From Pandoraea apista (GTDB taxonomy: Bacteria; Pseudomonadota; Gammaproteobacteria; Burkholderiales; Burkholderiaceae), in NCBI RefSeq assembly GCF_001465595.2, contig NZ_CP013481.2, positions 744,001 to 808,000 on the forward strand: a stretch of DNA of 64,000 nucleotides. The letters are read 5' to 3'. Numbering within the stretch: the stretch's first letter is position 1; each line of letters opens with the position of its first letter. The position numbers and the translations under genes are program-made. A model generated the notes under the pieces. The model was not told where the DNA came from, ran no database searches, and worked only from the letters and a program-made list of their open reading frames with translations. Positions 1 through 8,722 of the stretch are shown here, piece by piece.

Positions 1-1
1 C

Positions 2-802
2 CCGGATCTCACGGCCATCGAGACACAATTCCATCATCTGGTGCGCACCGTGCCGGGGCAGGGCCGCGTGATCGTCAATGGCCGCGAGGCGGCGCTCGAG
101 CGCGTGCTGGCGCGCGGTTGCTGGAGCGAGGTGGAGCGTTTCGGGGTGGCGGACGGCTGGCACGTTGCTCAGGCCAACGACACACTCGCCCCCGGGCAGG
201 AAGCGTTCTGGGTGCATCACGGCCCGGTCGCTGCCGGGGAGGTGAAGTGGTCGCTTCAGGGCGAGCACAACCGGATGAACGCGCTGGCCGCACTGGCCGC
301 CGCACGACACGTCGGGGTGCCGCCGGAGCAGGGAGCCGCGTCGCTGGGCAAGTTTCAGAATGTGAAGCGCCGGATGGAAGTGCGCGGCGAAGCGGCGGGT
401 GTCACCGTCTATGACGACTTCGCTCACCATCCGACCGCGATTCAGACCACGCTTGCCGGGTTGCGGCGCCGTGCGGGCACCGCCCGCATTCTGGCGGTGC
501 TCGAACCGCGTTCGAATACGATGAAGCTCGGCGTGATGAAGGCGCAATTACCCGCCAGTCTGGCCGATGCCGATCTGGTGTTCGGTTACGGCGCGCCCTC
601 GGGCAAAGACGCGCTTGGCTGGAATCTTGCCGAGGCGCTCGCGCCGCTGGGCGCACGAGCCCAGGCATTCAGCGATATCGACGGTCTGGTGCGCGCCGTG
701 AGTGCGGCGGCACAGCCGGGCGACCAGATCGTGGTGATGAGTAACGGCGGCTTCGGCGGTATTCATCAGAAATTGCTGGACGCGCTGGCGGCGCGCGCCT
801 GA
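2..802 (+). CDS. mpl: UDP-MurNAc:tripeptide ligase Mpl, C-terminal part (cut by window edge)
   Basis: The reading frame is open from base 2, so the start and the N-terminal ATP-binding P-loop lie outside the window. The visible part has the Mur-ligase central and C-terminal domains: a GEHNRMNALAA segment (central-domain end) and a YDDFAHHPTAI segment, which is a hallmark of Mpl and MurC. The beginning (AIETQFHHLVRTVPG) resembles Mpl rather than MurC. Family knowledge: Mpl joins recycled L-Ala-gamma-D-Glu-meso-DAP tripeptide to UDP-MurNAc in the cytoplasm, bypassing MurC/D/E. The stop is followed closely by a small esterase gene on the same strand. MurC is the main alternative, but the segment pattern favours Mpl. 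Confidence 0.88.
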   Translation, partial: PDLTAIETQFHHLVRTVPGQGRVIVNGREAALERVLARGCWSEVERFGVADGWHVAQANDTLAPGQEAFWVHHGPVAAGEVKWSLQGEHNRMNALAALAAARHVGVPPEQGAASLGKFQNVKRRMEVRGEAAGVTVYDDFAHHPTAIQTTLAGLRRRAGTARILAVLEPRSNTMKLGVMKAQLPASLADADLVFGYGAPSGKDALGWNLAEALAPLGARAQAFSDIDGLVRAVSAAAQPGDQIVVMSNGGFGGIHQKLLDALAARA

Positions 803-855
803 TTCAGGTGCAATGACCGTTTGCGCACATTGACTTGGCTTTATCGGGAGCTCAC

Positions 856-1467
856 ATGATTCTCTATTTGCACGGCTTCCGTTCGTCGCCGCGTTCGTTC
901 AAGGCGCAATTGATGGCTGCCCGCATGCACCGGCTCGGACTCGGTCATGACTGGGCCTGCCCGCAGTTGCCGCCGTCGCCGCTGGCCGCCGTGGTCGACG
1001 CGCAGCGCTTGCTTACCGGCGTGGCAGCCGATGAACTGACCATCGTGGGTAGCTCGCTGGGGGGCTACTACGCGACGTATCTGGCCGAGAAGCTTGGCTG
1101 CCGCGCGGTGCTGCTCAATCCGGCCACGCGGCCGTACGACGACCTGGGAAAATGGCTTGGCGAGCAGCCCATGTGGCATGGCGGCGGCACGATCGTTGTC
1201 GAGCCGCGTCATCTGGACGAGTTGCGCATGATTGATGTCGCGCAGATCACCCGTCCCGAGCGCTACTACCTCGTGGCGGCGACCGGCGACCAGACACTTG
1301 ACTACCGCGACATGGTGGCGAAGTTTCCTGGCGCCAAACTCACGCAGATTGAAGGCAGCGACCACGGCATTTCCGATTTTGTCGACTATATGGATGATGT
1401 GCTGCGCTTTGCCGGCGTCGACGTTCCCCCCTCGCCGGGTTCCGCAGGCGTGCTTGCGGGCGAATAA
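856..1467 (+). CDS. YqiA/YcfP-type alpha/beta-hydrolase (esterase)
   Basis: A protein of about 203 residues starting with LYLHGFRSSP, the typical opening of the small YqiA/UPF0227 esterases. The nucleophile elbow GSSLGG puts the catalytic Ser at about residue 67, and a GSDHGI segment puts the catalytic His at about residue 170. I chose the ATG at 856 because a GGAG lies just upstream and the protein then begins directly with the first beta strand; a TTG at 835 would add seven residues with no clear ribosome site. There is no signal peptide, so it should be cytoplasmic. It lies 53 bases after mpl and may be co-transcribed. The physiological substrate is unknown. Confidence 0.8.
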   Translation: MILYLHGFRSSPRSFKAQLMAARMHRLGLGHDWACPQLPPSPLAAVVDAQRLLTGVAADELTIVGSSLGGYYATYLAEKLGCRAVLLNPATRPYDDLGKWLGEQPMWHGGGTIVVEPRHLDELRMIDVAQITRPERYYLVAATGDQTLDYRDMVAKFPGAKLTQIEGSDHGISDFVDYMDDVLRFAGVDVPPSPGSAGVLAGE

Positions 1468-1544
1468 CGCGTTTGCCTCTTCTGCCCTAAACCGCCGTAG
1501 TCTGGCGGGCTACAATATCGCCTATTGCGATCGATGGCTGTTTC

Positions 1545-3791
1545 ATGAATATCTTTTTTGAGGAATCCGGCGGCTTCAAGGCTGGCACGGTGTTGTCGCA
1601 GCAGGGTGAGTCGTATCAGGTGGAACTGCCTGGCGGACGCCGTAGCAAGATCAAGGGACGCGACGTCCTGTTGCGTTTTGAATCGCCCTCCCCCTCCGAG
1701 TTGATCGCGCAGGCTCAGGCTGCCGCACAGGACATCGACATGAGTTTCCTGTGGGAATGCGCGCCCGCCGAGGAGTTTCCGTTCCCGACGCTCGCCGCCG
1801 AGTACTTCGGCGAAACCGCGAGCGCCGCGCAACAGGCCGGGCTGGCACTGGCCCTGCAAGCCTCGCCGATCTACTTCCGCCGCAAAGGCCGCGGCCAGTA
1901 TCAACGCGCGCCGCAGGAACAGATTCAGGCCGCGCTCGCTGGCCTCGCCCGCAAGCAGCAGCAGGCGGAGTTGCAGGCCAGCTACGCCGAACAGATGATT
2001 GCGGGCACGCTGCCCGACGCGATCAAGGGCAAGGAACTGCTGTTGCTGTTCCGCCCGGACAAAAACGCTATCGAGTGGAAGGCGCTCGACGCCGCAGCCA
2101 GTGCACTGGGCAAGACGCACGCCGAAGTGATGCTCGCCTGTGGCGGCATTGCGTCGCCGCGTGCTTATCACGAGGCCGCCTTCCTCTATGAATATTTCCC
2201 GCGCGGTACCGGCTTCCCTGACGTGGGGCCGGTCCCGATGCCGGGCGACGATCTGCCGCTGGCCGACGTGCAGGCGTTTTCCATCGACGACTCGACGACG
2301 ACGGAAATCGACGACGCCCTGTCGGTGCAACTGCTGCCCGACGGCCTGCTGCGTGTGGGTATCCACATTGCGGCGCCGGCGCTCGGTATCACGCGTGGCG
2401 ACGCTATCGACGAGATCGCCCGCGTGCGTCTGTCGACGGTCTATGCGCCGGGCGAGAAGATCACGATGTTGCCCGACGCCGTGGTCGAGGCGTACACCCT
2501 CGCCGAGGGCGGTGCGCGTCCGGCGTTGTCGCTGTACGTGGTGGCCAAGGCTGACACGTACGAAATCGTGGCCACCGAAACGCGTGCCGAGCTTGTGCCG
2601 ATTTCCGCGAATCTGCGTCACAACGAACTCGACTCGATCATTACCGCCGAAACACTGGCCGACGGCAGCGGCGATTACCCGCACAAGGAAGAACTGCGTT
2701 TGCTGTGGCCGTTCGCGCAGTCGCTCTACGATAAGCGTCAGGCCGCGCGCGTGGGTTACGGCCTGCGTCCGGAAGTGCAGAACAAGACCGACTTCAGTTT
2801 CTATGTCGACGGCGAGCACGTCACGATCAAGCAACGCCTGCGTGGCGCTCCGCTGGATCTGATCGTTGCCGAGATGGCGATTCTGGCGAACAGCCGTTGG
2901 GGACGCTTGCTGGCCGAATGTGGCGTGCCCGGCATCTACCGTGCGCAGCGTGCCTACGGTGTGAACCGTACGCGCATGCAGACCTCGCCGGCGCCGCATG
3001 AAGGTCTTGGCGTCGAGCAGTACGCGTGGAGCACATCGCCGCTGCGTCGCTACGTCGACCTCGTGAACCAGTGGCAGTTGATCGCCTGTGTGCGTCACGG
3101 CGTGACGGCCAAGCTGGCAGCGCCTTTCAAACCGAAGGATGCCGATCTGTACGTCACTGTCTCGAGCTTCGAGGCCGCCTATGCCGCCTACGGCGAGCAT
3201 CAGAGCCGGATGGAGCGCTACTGGTGCCTGCGCTGGCTGCTTCAGGAGAACAAGACGCAGGTGCAGGCGAGTGTGCTCAAGGGCGACACGGTGCGCCTGA
3301 ACGACATTCCGCTGACGTTGATCGTGCCGGGCCTTGGCCTGCATGCGCGCGGCACGCAAATCATGCTCGATGTGCTGTCGCTCGACGTGGTCACGCTAGG
3401 TATCTCGGTGCGTCTCTCGCAAGTGCTCGATGCCAGCCAGTCGGTGCTTGGCGACGACGATGACGAAGGAGAAGGTGGCGCAGGCGAGGGGGGCGACGGC
3501 GGTGACGGGGCTGACGGCGCAGACGGTGCGGAGGGTGCGGAGGGCGCGAATGATGCCGACGGTTCTACCGACCGCGCTACCGACGACAGTAGTGACGGCG
3601 CAGACAGTAGCGATGGCCGTGACGATAACGATCGTGCCGAAAGCCGCGGTCACGACGATGCTGCACCGGCTTCGCGCGAGACGAATGCTCGCGTCGCACA
3701 ACCGGCAGATGCCGTTTCCGAGACCTCGCCGCTTGCTGCTGCGCTGATGGCTGCGGGCGCTCGCGACGCAACTGCCAGCCCGGCGTGCTGA
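1545..3791 (+). CDS. RNB-domain exoribonuclease (RNase II/R superfamily) with acidic tail
   Basis: A 748-residue protein of the RNase II superfamily, expected to degrade RNA 3' to 5' in the cytoplasm. The RNB active-site motif is IDDSTTTEIDDAL at residues 247-259. Asp248, Asp256 and Asp257 match metal-binding Asp residues, while Glu254 sits where Asp is usual in RNase R. Downstream TSPLRRYVDLVNQ carries the conserved catalytic Arg region. An N-terminal small-barrel region (residues 1-45) replaces the usual cold-shock pair. From about residue 640 the chain becomes a low-complexity Asp/Glu/Gly/Ala tail, probably disordered. The stop overlaps the start of the TonB-like gene by 7 bases, which suggests translational coupling. 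Neither RNase II nor RNase R proper can be assigned. Confidence 0.85.
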   Translation: MNIFFEESGGFKAGTVLSQQGESYQVELPGGRRSKIKGRDVLLRFESPSPSELIAQAQAAAQDIDMSFLWECAPAEEFPFPTLAAEYFGETASAAQQAGLALALQASPIYFRRKGRGQYQRAPQEQIQAALAGLARKQQQAELQASYAEQMIAGTLPDAIKGKELLLLFRPDKNAIEWKALDAAASALGKTHAEVMLACGGIASPRAYHEAAFLYEYFPRGTGFPDVGPVPMPGDDLPLADVQAFSIDDSTTTEIDDALSVQLLPDGLLRVGIHIAAPALGITRGDAIDEIARVRLSTVYAPGEKITMLPDAVVEAYTLAEGGARPALSLYVVAKADTYEIVATETRAELVPISANLRHNELDSIITAETLADGSGDYPHKEELRLLWPFAQSLYDKRQAARVGYGLRPEVQNKTDFSFYVDGEHVTIKQRLRGAPLDLIVAEMAILANSRWGRLLAECGVPGIYRAQRAYGVNRTRMQTSPAPHEGLGVEQYAWSTSPLRRYVDLVNQWQLIACVRHGVTAKLAAPFKPKDADLYVTVSSFEAAYAAYGEHQSRMERYWCLRWLLQENKTQVQASVLKGDTVRLNDIPLTLIVPGLGLHARGTQIMLDVLSLDVVTLGISVRLSQVLDASQSVLGDDDDEGEGGAGEGGDGGDGADGADGAEGAEGANDADGSTDRATDDSSDGADSSDGRDDNDRAESRGHDDAAPASRETNARVAQPADAVSETSPLAAALMAAGARDATASPAC

Positions 3792-4744
3792 AACCGGCGC
3801 TCGCTTCCGGCAATCTGGGCGCGGCACGACGCCGCGGCTGGTCGCTCATGCGCGAGCATCCGCTTGCCACTGGCCTTGTCTTTTCGGCCGTGGTGCATTT
3901 GCTCGCGCTGGCAGTGCATTTCGTCGCGCCCGGCAGCTTCCGGCTGCACAGCGCGGACTCGCCGCTCGAAGTGGTTCTCGTCAACGCGAAGTCGGCCAAT
4001 GCCCCCGACAAGGCCACCGCACTTGCGCAGGCCAACCTCGTGGGTGGCGGCGAGCACGACGGTGAGCGTGCAACGTCGCCGTTGCCGTCGCGCGAGATCG
4101 AGCGCGACGGTGCGCCAGTCGCGCAGATCCAACGCAATGTGAGCGAACTGGAGGCAACGCAGGAGAAGCTGCTTTCGCAACTACGCAGCCAGTACGCTGC
4201 CGCGCCGGAGTCACAGCGCAATCGCGCCGACACGCCGCAGCGCGGGCAAGGCCACGACGACCAGAACGTCGATCAGCAAATCGCCCGTTTGCAGGCGGAA
4301 ATCGACAAGCAATTGCGTGCTTATCAGACCCGTCCGAAACGCGGTCAGGTCACGGCCAATACGCGAGAAGTGGCGTATGCCCGTTATTTCGATACGCTGC
4401 GCCACCGGGTCGAGCGCTACGGCACCGAACACTTCCCGCAGATCGGCAACGACCGCCTCTACGGCGAACTGATCGTAACGCTCAACGTCAATCAGCGCGG
4501 CGGCCTCGGGTATCACAAGGACGGCTGGGACGTCTCGGGCGTGGAAATCACGCGAAGCTCAGGCAATCGCGATCTGGATCGGCGGGCCGTGGCGATCGTG
4601 CAAGCCAGCGCGCCGTTTGGCGACTTCTCTACCGAGATGAAGCAGCGTTACGACATTCTCGAAATCGTCACACGAATGACGTTTTCACGGCAGGGTTTGC
4701 AGGCTGAAACGCTGGCCGCGCCGCCGGGTACCCAGGCACCGTAA
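3785..4744 (+). CDS. TonB/TolA-like energy-transducer protein
   Basis: A 319-residue inner-membrane protein with an N-terminal anchor (about residues 28-46, LATGLVFSAVVHLLALAV). A long polar, Gln/Glu-rich and probably coiled-coil periplasmic stretch follows (about 115-195). The C-terminal domain carries the TonB-like pattern of a two-strand unit ending in PFGDFS and ITRMTF-like strands. Family knowledge: such proteins carry proton-motive force from ExbB/ExbD to outer-membrane receptors or envelope complexes. No exbB or exbD gene occurs anywhere in the window. The start is a GTG at 3785 inside the end of the RNase gene; an ATG at 3848 would still keep the membrane anchor. The partner receptor is unknown. 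Confidence 0.75.
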   Translation: MLKPALASGNLGAARRRGWSLMREHPLATGLVFSAVVHLLALAVHFVAPGSFRLHSADSPLEVVLVNAKSANAPDKATALAQANLVGGGEHDGERATSPLPSREIERDGAPVAQIQRNVSELEATQEKLLSQLRSQYAAAPESQRNRADTPQRGQGHDDQNVDQQIARLQAEIDKQLRAYQTRPKRGQVTANTREVAYARYFDTLRHRVERYGTEHFPQIGNDRLYGELIVTLNVNQRGGLGYHKDGWDVSGVEITRSSGNRDLDRRAVAIVQASAPFGDFSTEMKQRYDILEIVTRMTFSRQGLQAETLAAPPGTQAP

Positions 4745-4834
4745 GTCGTTACATTTCACGGGCGGTCTGCTCGGAAAAACTTTCCAGATATTTCTATAAT
4801 TGGCAAGTTTTCTCCGACTTTTGGAAAGTCCGCC

Positions 4835-5731
4835 ATGAAATGGATTGTTCTGGCGATCTTTGCTGCTTGTGCTGTATATGTGCATTTTCGCGGTAAAGTT
4901 CGCCATCGATTTTTCCGCCAGCTCTCCGATCATTCGACGTTTCTGTCGCCACTGAATGTGTTCATGTACACGTTCTCTCGTGTGCCGACGACGCCGTATC
5001 TGAAAACCGAGAACTTCCCGGAACTCGAGCCATTACGCCAGAACTGGGAGGCCATTCGTGCCGAAGCGGTGTCATTGCTCGAAGCGAGCCGGATCAAGGC
5101 GTCGGACAAGTACAACGACGTCGGTTTCAATTCCTTCTTCAAGAGTGGCTGGAAGCGCTTCTACCTCAAGTGGTATGACGATGCACACCCGTCCGCCAAT
5201 GAACTCTGCCCGGTGACCACCCGTCTCGTGCGCCAGATCCCCACGATCAAGGCTGCGATGTTCGCCGAATTGCCGCACGGCAGCCGTCTGGTGCGGCATC
5301 GGGACCCGTTCGCGGGGTCGCTGCGTTTTCACCTTGGACTGGTCACGCCGAACGACGACCGTTGCTACATTGATGTCGACGGCCAGCGCTACAGTTGGCG
5401 CGACGGCGAAGGCGTGGTATTCGATGAGACGTACATTCACTACGCCGAGAATCAGAGCGGTCAGAACCGGGTCATTCTGTTCTGCGATGTCGAGCGTCCG
5501 ATGAAATATCGCTGGGCGCAGGCGATCAACCACTGGTTCGGCCGTCATCTTGTCGGCGCGGCGGCGTCGCCCAACGAGGCGGGCGACCGTACCGGGGGGC
5601 TGAACAAAGCGTTCAAGTATATTTACTCGATTCGCATTGTCGGCAAACGCCTCAAGGCTTGGAACCGCTACGTGTACTATGCGGTGAAATGGGCTTTGTT
5701 CGGCGGCATTGCGCTGTGGATCTTCTGGTGA
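4835..5731 (+). CDS. lpxO: Lipid A 2-hydroxylase LpxO-like (aspartyl/asparaginyl beta-hydroxylase fold)
   Basis: A 298-residue Fe(II)/2-oxoglutarate dioxygenase of the aspartyl/asparaginyl beta-hydroxylase family. The iron-binding triad is visible: His155-x-Asp157 (RHRDP) and His202 (YIHYAEN), followed by an Arg in NRVILF that would hold 2-oxoglutarate. A hydrophobic N-terminal segment (KWIVLAIFAACAVYV) and a C-terminal one (VKWALFGGIALWIFW) anchor both ends to the membrane, as in LpxO. Family knowledge: LpxO adds a 2-hydroxyl to a secondary acyl chain of lipid A. The first 200 bases are less GC-rich than their neighbours. A hairpin follows the stop, so it may be its own unit. A peptide-directed hydroxylase is less likely given the membrane anchors. 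Confidence 0.82.
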   Translation: MKWIVLAIFAACAVYVHFRGKVRHRFFRQLSDHSTFLSPLNVFMYTFSRVPTTPYLKTENFPELEPLRQNWEAIRAEAVSLLEASRIKASDKYNDVGFNSFFKSGWKRFYLKWYDDAHPSANELCPVTTRLVRQIPTIKAAMFAELPHGSRLVRHRDPFAGSLRFHLGLVTPNDDRCYIDVDGQRYSWRDGEGVVFDETYIHYAENQSGQNRVILFCDVERPMKYRWAQAINHWFGRHLVGAAASPNEAGDRTGGLNKAFKYIYSIRIVGKRLKAWNRYVYYAVKWALFGGIALWIFW

Positions 5732-5780
5732 CCTGCGCCCGCTGAGCCCCCGCCAAACGCCGAATCCAACGCACGCAACA

Positions 5781-5815
5781 GCGGCGCCTGAGCGAAAGCC
5801 AGGCGCCGCGTCTTT
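5781..5815 (+). terminator. Hairpin between lpxO and aroE
   Basis: A perfect 10-base inverted repeat (GCGGCGCCTG at 5781-5790 against CAGGCGCCGC at 5800-5809) with a 9-base loop, followed by GTCTTTG. It is very GC-rich with only a short T run, so it may terminate lpxO transcription weakly or protect the 3' end. The aroE start at 5823 lies only 13 bases beyond the stem. Confidence 0.5.
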
Positions 5816-5822
5816 GAAAACG

Positions 5823-6695
5823 ATGACAAACCAAACGCCATCCGGGGATCTGCCGGCCGATCGCTACGCGGTGATCGGTCATCCAGTCGAACACAGTCAG
5901 TCGCCGTTCATTCACGCCGAGTTTGCGCGCGAGACGGGGCAGCATCTCACCTATGAGCGTCTGCTCGCGCCACTCGACGCGTTCGCGGCCACGGTGCGGA
6001 CGTTCATCGAAAGCGGTGCGCGGGGGGCGAACGTCACGGTGCCGTTCAAGCTCGAGGCGCACGCGCTTGCTGAGCGTCTGACCGAGCGTGCGCAGGCGGC
6101 GGGGGCTGTCAACACACTGGTGTTCGACGCACAGGGCATTACCGGCGACAACACCGATGGCGTGGGCCTCGTGCGCGACATCGAGGGACCGCTTGGCGTT
6201 TCGCTCAAGGGGCGTCGCGTGTTGCTGCTCGGTGCCGGCGGGGCGTCGCGCGGGGCGATGCTGCCGCTGATCGAAGCGCAACCGGCGGCGCTGTTCGTCG
6301 CCAACCGCACGCCCGCACGTGCCGACGAACTGGTTGCCCGTTTCACGACAGCGGCACGGCGTCATGGTGTGGCGCTCGCGGGGGGCGGTTGGGAGGCAAC
6401 ACCGGCGGCGTTCGATGTGGTCATCAATGCCACGGCCGGCAGCTTGCAGGGAGATGTACCGCCGCTGCCGGCGGGGGTCTACGCAGCCGGCTCGCTGGCC
6501 TACGACATGATGTACGGCGCGCAACCCACGGTATTCATGACGCACGCGTTGTCGGCGGGCGCGGCACACGCGGCGGACGGGCTCGGTATGCTCGTCGAAC
6601 AGGCGGCCGAGGCATTCGCCGTGTGGCGTGGTGTGCGTCCGTCGACCGAAGCCGTGCGCGCAGCGTTGCGTGCGCGGCTCGCCGCGAAGGGTTGA
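5823..6695 (+). CDS. aroE: Shikimate dehydrogenase AroE
   Basis: A 290-residue cytoplasmic enzyme that reduces 3-dehydroshikimate to shikimate with NADPH in the chorismate pathway. The substrate-binding start YAVIGHPVEHSQSP, the catalytic Lys region VTVPFK, NTDGVG and the dinucleotide-binding GAGGASRG are all visible, and the length matches the family. The reading frame is open upstream into the lpxO end, but the ATG at 5823 places the first core strand about 16 residues in, as usual. The stop is 9 bases before mtgA, so the two are probably one operon; aroE-mtgA adjacency is common in betaproteobacteria. Confidence 0.95.
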   Translation: MTNQTPSGDLPADRYAVIGHPVEHSQSPFIHAEFARETGQHLTYERLLAPLDAFAATVRTFIESGARGANVTVPFKLEAHALAERLTERAQAAGAVNTLVFDAQGITGDNTDGVGLVRDIEGPLGVSLKGRRVLLLGAGGASRGAMLPLIEAQPAALFVANRTPARADELVARFTTAARRHGVALAGGGWEATPAAFDVVINATAGSLQGDVPPLPAGVYAAGSLAYDMMYGAQPTVFMTHALSAGAAHAADGLGMLVEQAAEAFAVWRGVRPSTEAVRAALRARLAAKG

Positions 6696-6704
6696 CATTC
6701 ATCG

Positions 6705-7445
6705 ATGACCGCGACTCGACGCGCCCCTCGCACGTCCCGCAAGCGCCGCTGGGGACCGTGGCAATGGATCGCCTACGTCGTTACGCTGCTCTTCGTGGGC
6801 GTGCTGGCTACGCAGCTCTACTACTTCGTGCAAATCGGCTGGTGGGTGCGCTTCAATCCGCAGTCGACGGCGTTCATGCGCGCGGCTGAGGCGAGACTGC
6901 GCGAGACCGATCCGAAGGCGACGCTCAAACATGAATGGGTGCCGTACGATCAGATTTCGCGCAATCTGAAGCGCGCGATCATCGCGAGCGAAGACGCGAA
7001 CTTCGTCAACCACGACGGCTTCGAGATCGATGCGATGCTCGGCGCGTGGGAGAAAAATCAGAAGAAGGGACGTATCGTCGCGGGCGGCTCCACGCTATCG
7101 CAGCAGTTGGCCAAGAATCTGTTCCTGTCGAGCGAGAAGAGTTACCTGCGCAAAGCCGAGGAGTTGAGCATTACCTGGATGCTCGAATTCTGGATGGATA
7201 AGCAACGCATCTTCGAGATCTATCTCAATTCGGTGGAGTGGGGCGAAGGTGTGTTCGGTGCCGAAGCGGCCGCACGTTACTACTACGGTATTCCTGCCTC
7301 GAAGCTCTCACCGTGGCAGGCGGCGCGTCTGGCGGTGATGTTGCCGCGTCCACGCTATTTCGACACGCATCGCAATTCGCCGTACCTCGCGCAGCGCGCG
7401 GGTGTGATTGCACGTCGTATGGGGGCTGCGGAGTTACCTCAGTAG
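6705..7445 (+). CDS. mtgA: Monofunctional peptidoglycan glycosyltransferase MtgA
   Basis: A 246-residue GT51 glycosyltransferase that polymerises lipid II into glycan strands at the periplasmic face of the inner membrane. One N-terminal membrane segment (about residues 21-44, [20 protein letters not shown]) precedes the catalytic domain. The key Glu is Glu96 in [13 protein letters not shown], and [14 protein letters not shown] plus [17 protein letters not shown] are diagnostic. No transpeptidase domain follows, so this is MtgA rather than a class A PBP. It directly follows aroE. Confidence 0.95.
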   Translation: MTATRRAPRTSRKRRWGPWQWIAYVVTLLFVGVLATQLYYFVQIGWWVRFNPQSTAFMRAAEARLRETDPKATLKHEWVPYDQISRNLKRAIIASEDANFVNHDGFEIDAMLGAWEKNQKKGRIVAGGSTLSQQLAKNLFLSSEKSYLRKAEELSITWMLEFWMDKQRIFEIYLNSVEWGEGVFGAEAAARYYYGIPASKLSPWQAARLAVMLPRPRYFDTHRNSPYLAQRAGVIARRMGAAELPQ

Positions 7446-7506
7446 CGCATTGCCGCATTTCCGCTGCCGGGGCATCTGCCCGGATAGCGGAAGATTGTCT
7501 TCGCCG

Positions 7507-7541
7507 CAAAAAAAGCGGCACAACTTTCGTCGTGCCGCTTT
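7507..7541 (-). terminator. Intrinsic terminator of the MscS-type gene
   Basis: A perfect 10-base stem (AAAGCGGCAC at 7512-7521 against GTGCCGCTTT at 7532-7541). On the minus strand it is followed by a run of seven T. It lies 38 bases beyond the mscS stop; on the plus strand, after mtgA, the T run is short. Confidence 0.8.
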
Positions 7542-7578
7542 GCGCGTCAACTGCGTGTTGCTTTGCGTTATGTCGAGA

Positions 7579-8454
7579 CTAGTGCCGGGGCTGTGCTGCG
7601 TCCGGTATCGTCTGGGCAGGGACTTGCATGATCGTGCGCGTCGGGAAGGGCAGCGAGCAGCCCGCACCCTCAACCGTTTCCTTGACGCTGCGCTGCAGAT
7701 CCCAATACAGGCTCCAGTAGTTGCCCAGCAGCGACCAGACACGCACGTTCACGATCACGGCACTGTCGCTGACCTGCTTGACCATGATTTCAGGCGCGGG
7801 TTTGTCGAGCACTCGCTCGTCGTCGGTGACATGCGCGCGCAGGGCGCTCATGGCGGCGTCGAGGTCGTCGTCGAGCGCAATGCCCACGGTGATCTCCATG
7901 CGACGCGTAGCGTTGCGGCTGAAGTTGGTGATCGGCTGACCCCAGATCTGGTTGTTCGGCACACAGACATAAATACCGTCGGCATTCGTGAGCGTGGTCG
8001 TGAACAGACCGATCTCGTCGACCGTACCTGCAACGGACGAACCGGCGGTAATGTAGTCGCCGTTACGGAAGGGGCGCAATACGAGCAGCATCGTGCCCGC
8101 AGCGATGTTCTGCAACGTGCCCTGCAACGCGAGACCGATCGCCAGGCCGGCAGCGCCAAGTACGGCGATGATGCTGGCCGTCTGCACGCCGAACTGCGCA
8201 AGTACCGCAATGAGGGTAATGATGCGTACCGACCACAGCACGACCGACTCGATGAGCGGCTTGAGCGTGGCGTCGAAGTGCGGCGAGCGGCTTAGCGTGC
8301 GATGGACAAAGTTGGCCAGTCGTTTCGCGACCCAGAAGCCGATCAGCAGAATCAGCACAGCCTGTACGAACGACAGGCCGTAGCGAATGGCGTTGCCAGC
8401 GAGGAAACCCATCACCGCGTCGAAAGACGCGAGAGGGGTCGTAACTTCATTCAT
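7579..8454 (-). CDS. Small-conductance mechanosensitive channel (MscS family)
   Basis: A 291-residue inner-membrane channel of the MscS family, which opens under membrane tension to release solutes on osmotic downshock. Hydrophobic helices fill the first ~110 residues; the pore-lining helix region reads ASIIAVLGAAGLAIGLALQGTL with the expected Gly/Ala packing. The beta domain follows (FRNGDYITAG, then GTVDEIGLFTT), and then the alpha/beta domain. I chose the ATG at 8454 because a GGGAG lies 8 bases upstream; the open frame reaches further to 8511. Length matches E. coli MscS (286). It is divergent from corA. Confidence 0.9.
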   Translation of the reverse strand: MNEVTTPLASFDAVMGFLAGNAIRYGLSFVQAVLILLIGFWVAKRLANFVHRTLSRSPHFDATLKPLIESVVLWSVRIITLIAVLAQFGVQTASIIAVLGAAGLAIGLALQGTLQNIAAGTMLLVLRPFRNGDYITAGSSVAGTVDEIGLFTTTLTNADGIYVCVPNNQIWGQPITNFSRNATRRMEITVGIALDDDLDAAMSALRAHVTDDERVLDKPAPEIMVKQVSDSAVIVNVRVWSLLGNYWSLYWDLQRSVKETVEGAGCSLPFPTRTIMQVPAQTIPDAAQPRH

Positions 8455-8722
8455 TGTGCTTTTCTCCCTGTCGATGGACGCGTGAACGCGTCGATACCAA
8501 GGTTGACGCAAAGTGCGTTGATTGGTTCGATAAGCTTGCCACCGTTCCTGTCCAAAAGTGCCGACTCCCTTGAATTTAGGAGGATTCTTACGAGCGAATC
8601 GTCATTCGCCCGTTGACCCTGGACAGGGGGAGGGCGTGTCATTGAGGGAGGGTTGCCGCGCTTGGCGTGTCTGTGACGCGGCTGCTACACTTGCCGTCGC
8701 CGCGTAGCAGGGAGAACCTCGT

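Noticed and set aside
1386..3359. 657-codon open frame on the minus strand opposite the RNB gene
   Set aside because: Arg/His-rich shadow with no recognisable motif.
7408..8295. 295-codon plus-strand open frame
   Set aside because: It runs through a terminator and antisense to the MscS gene; the composition is that of a shadow.
8455..8722. Mg2+ riboswitch upstream of corA
   Set aside because: No recognisable conserved core or attenuator-type stems were seen in the 268-base divergent region.
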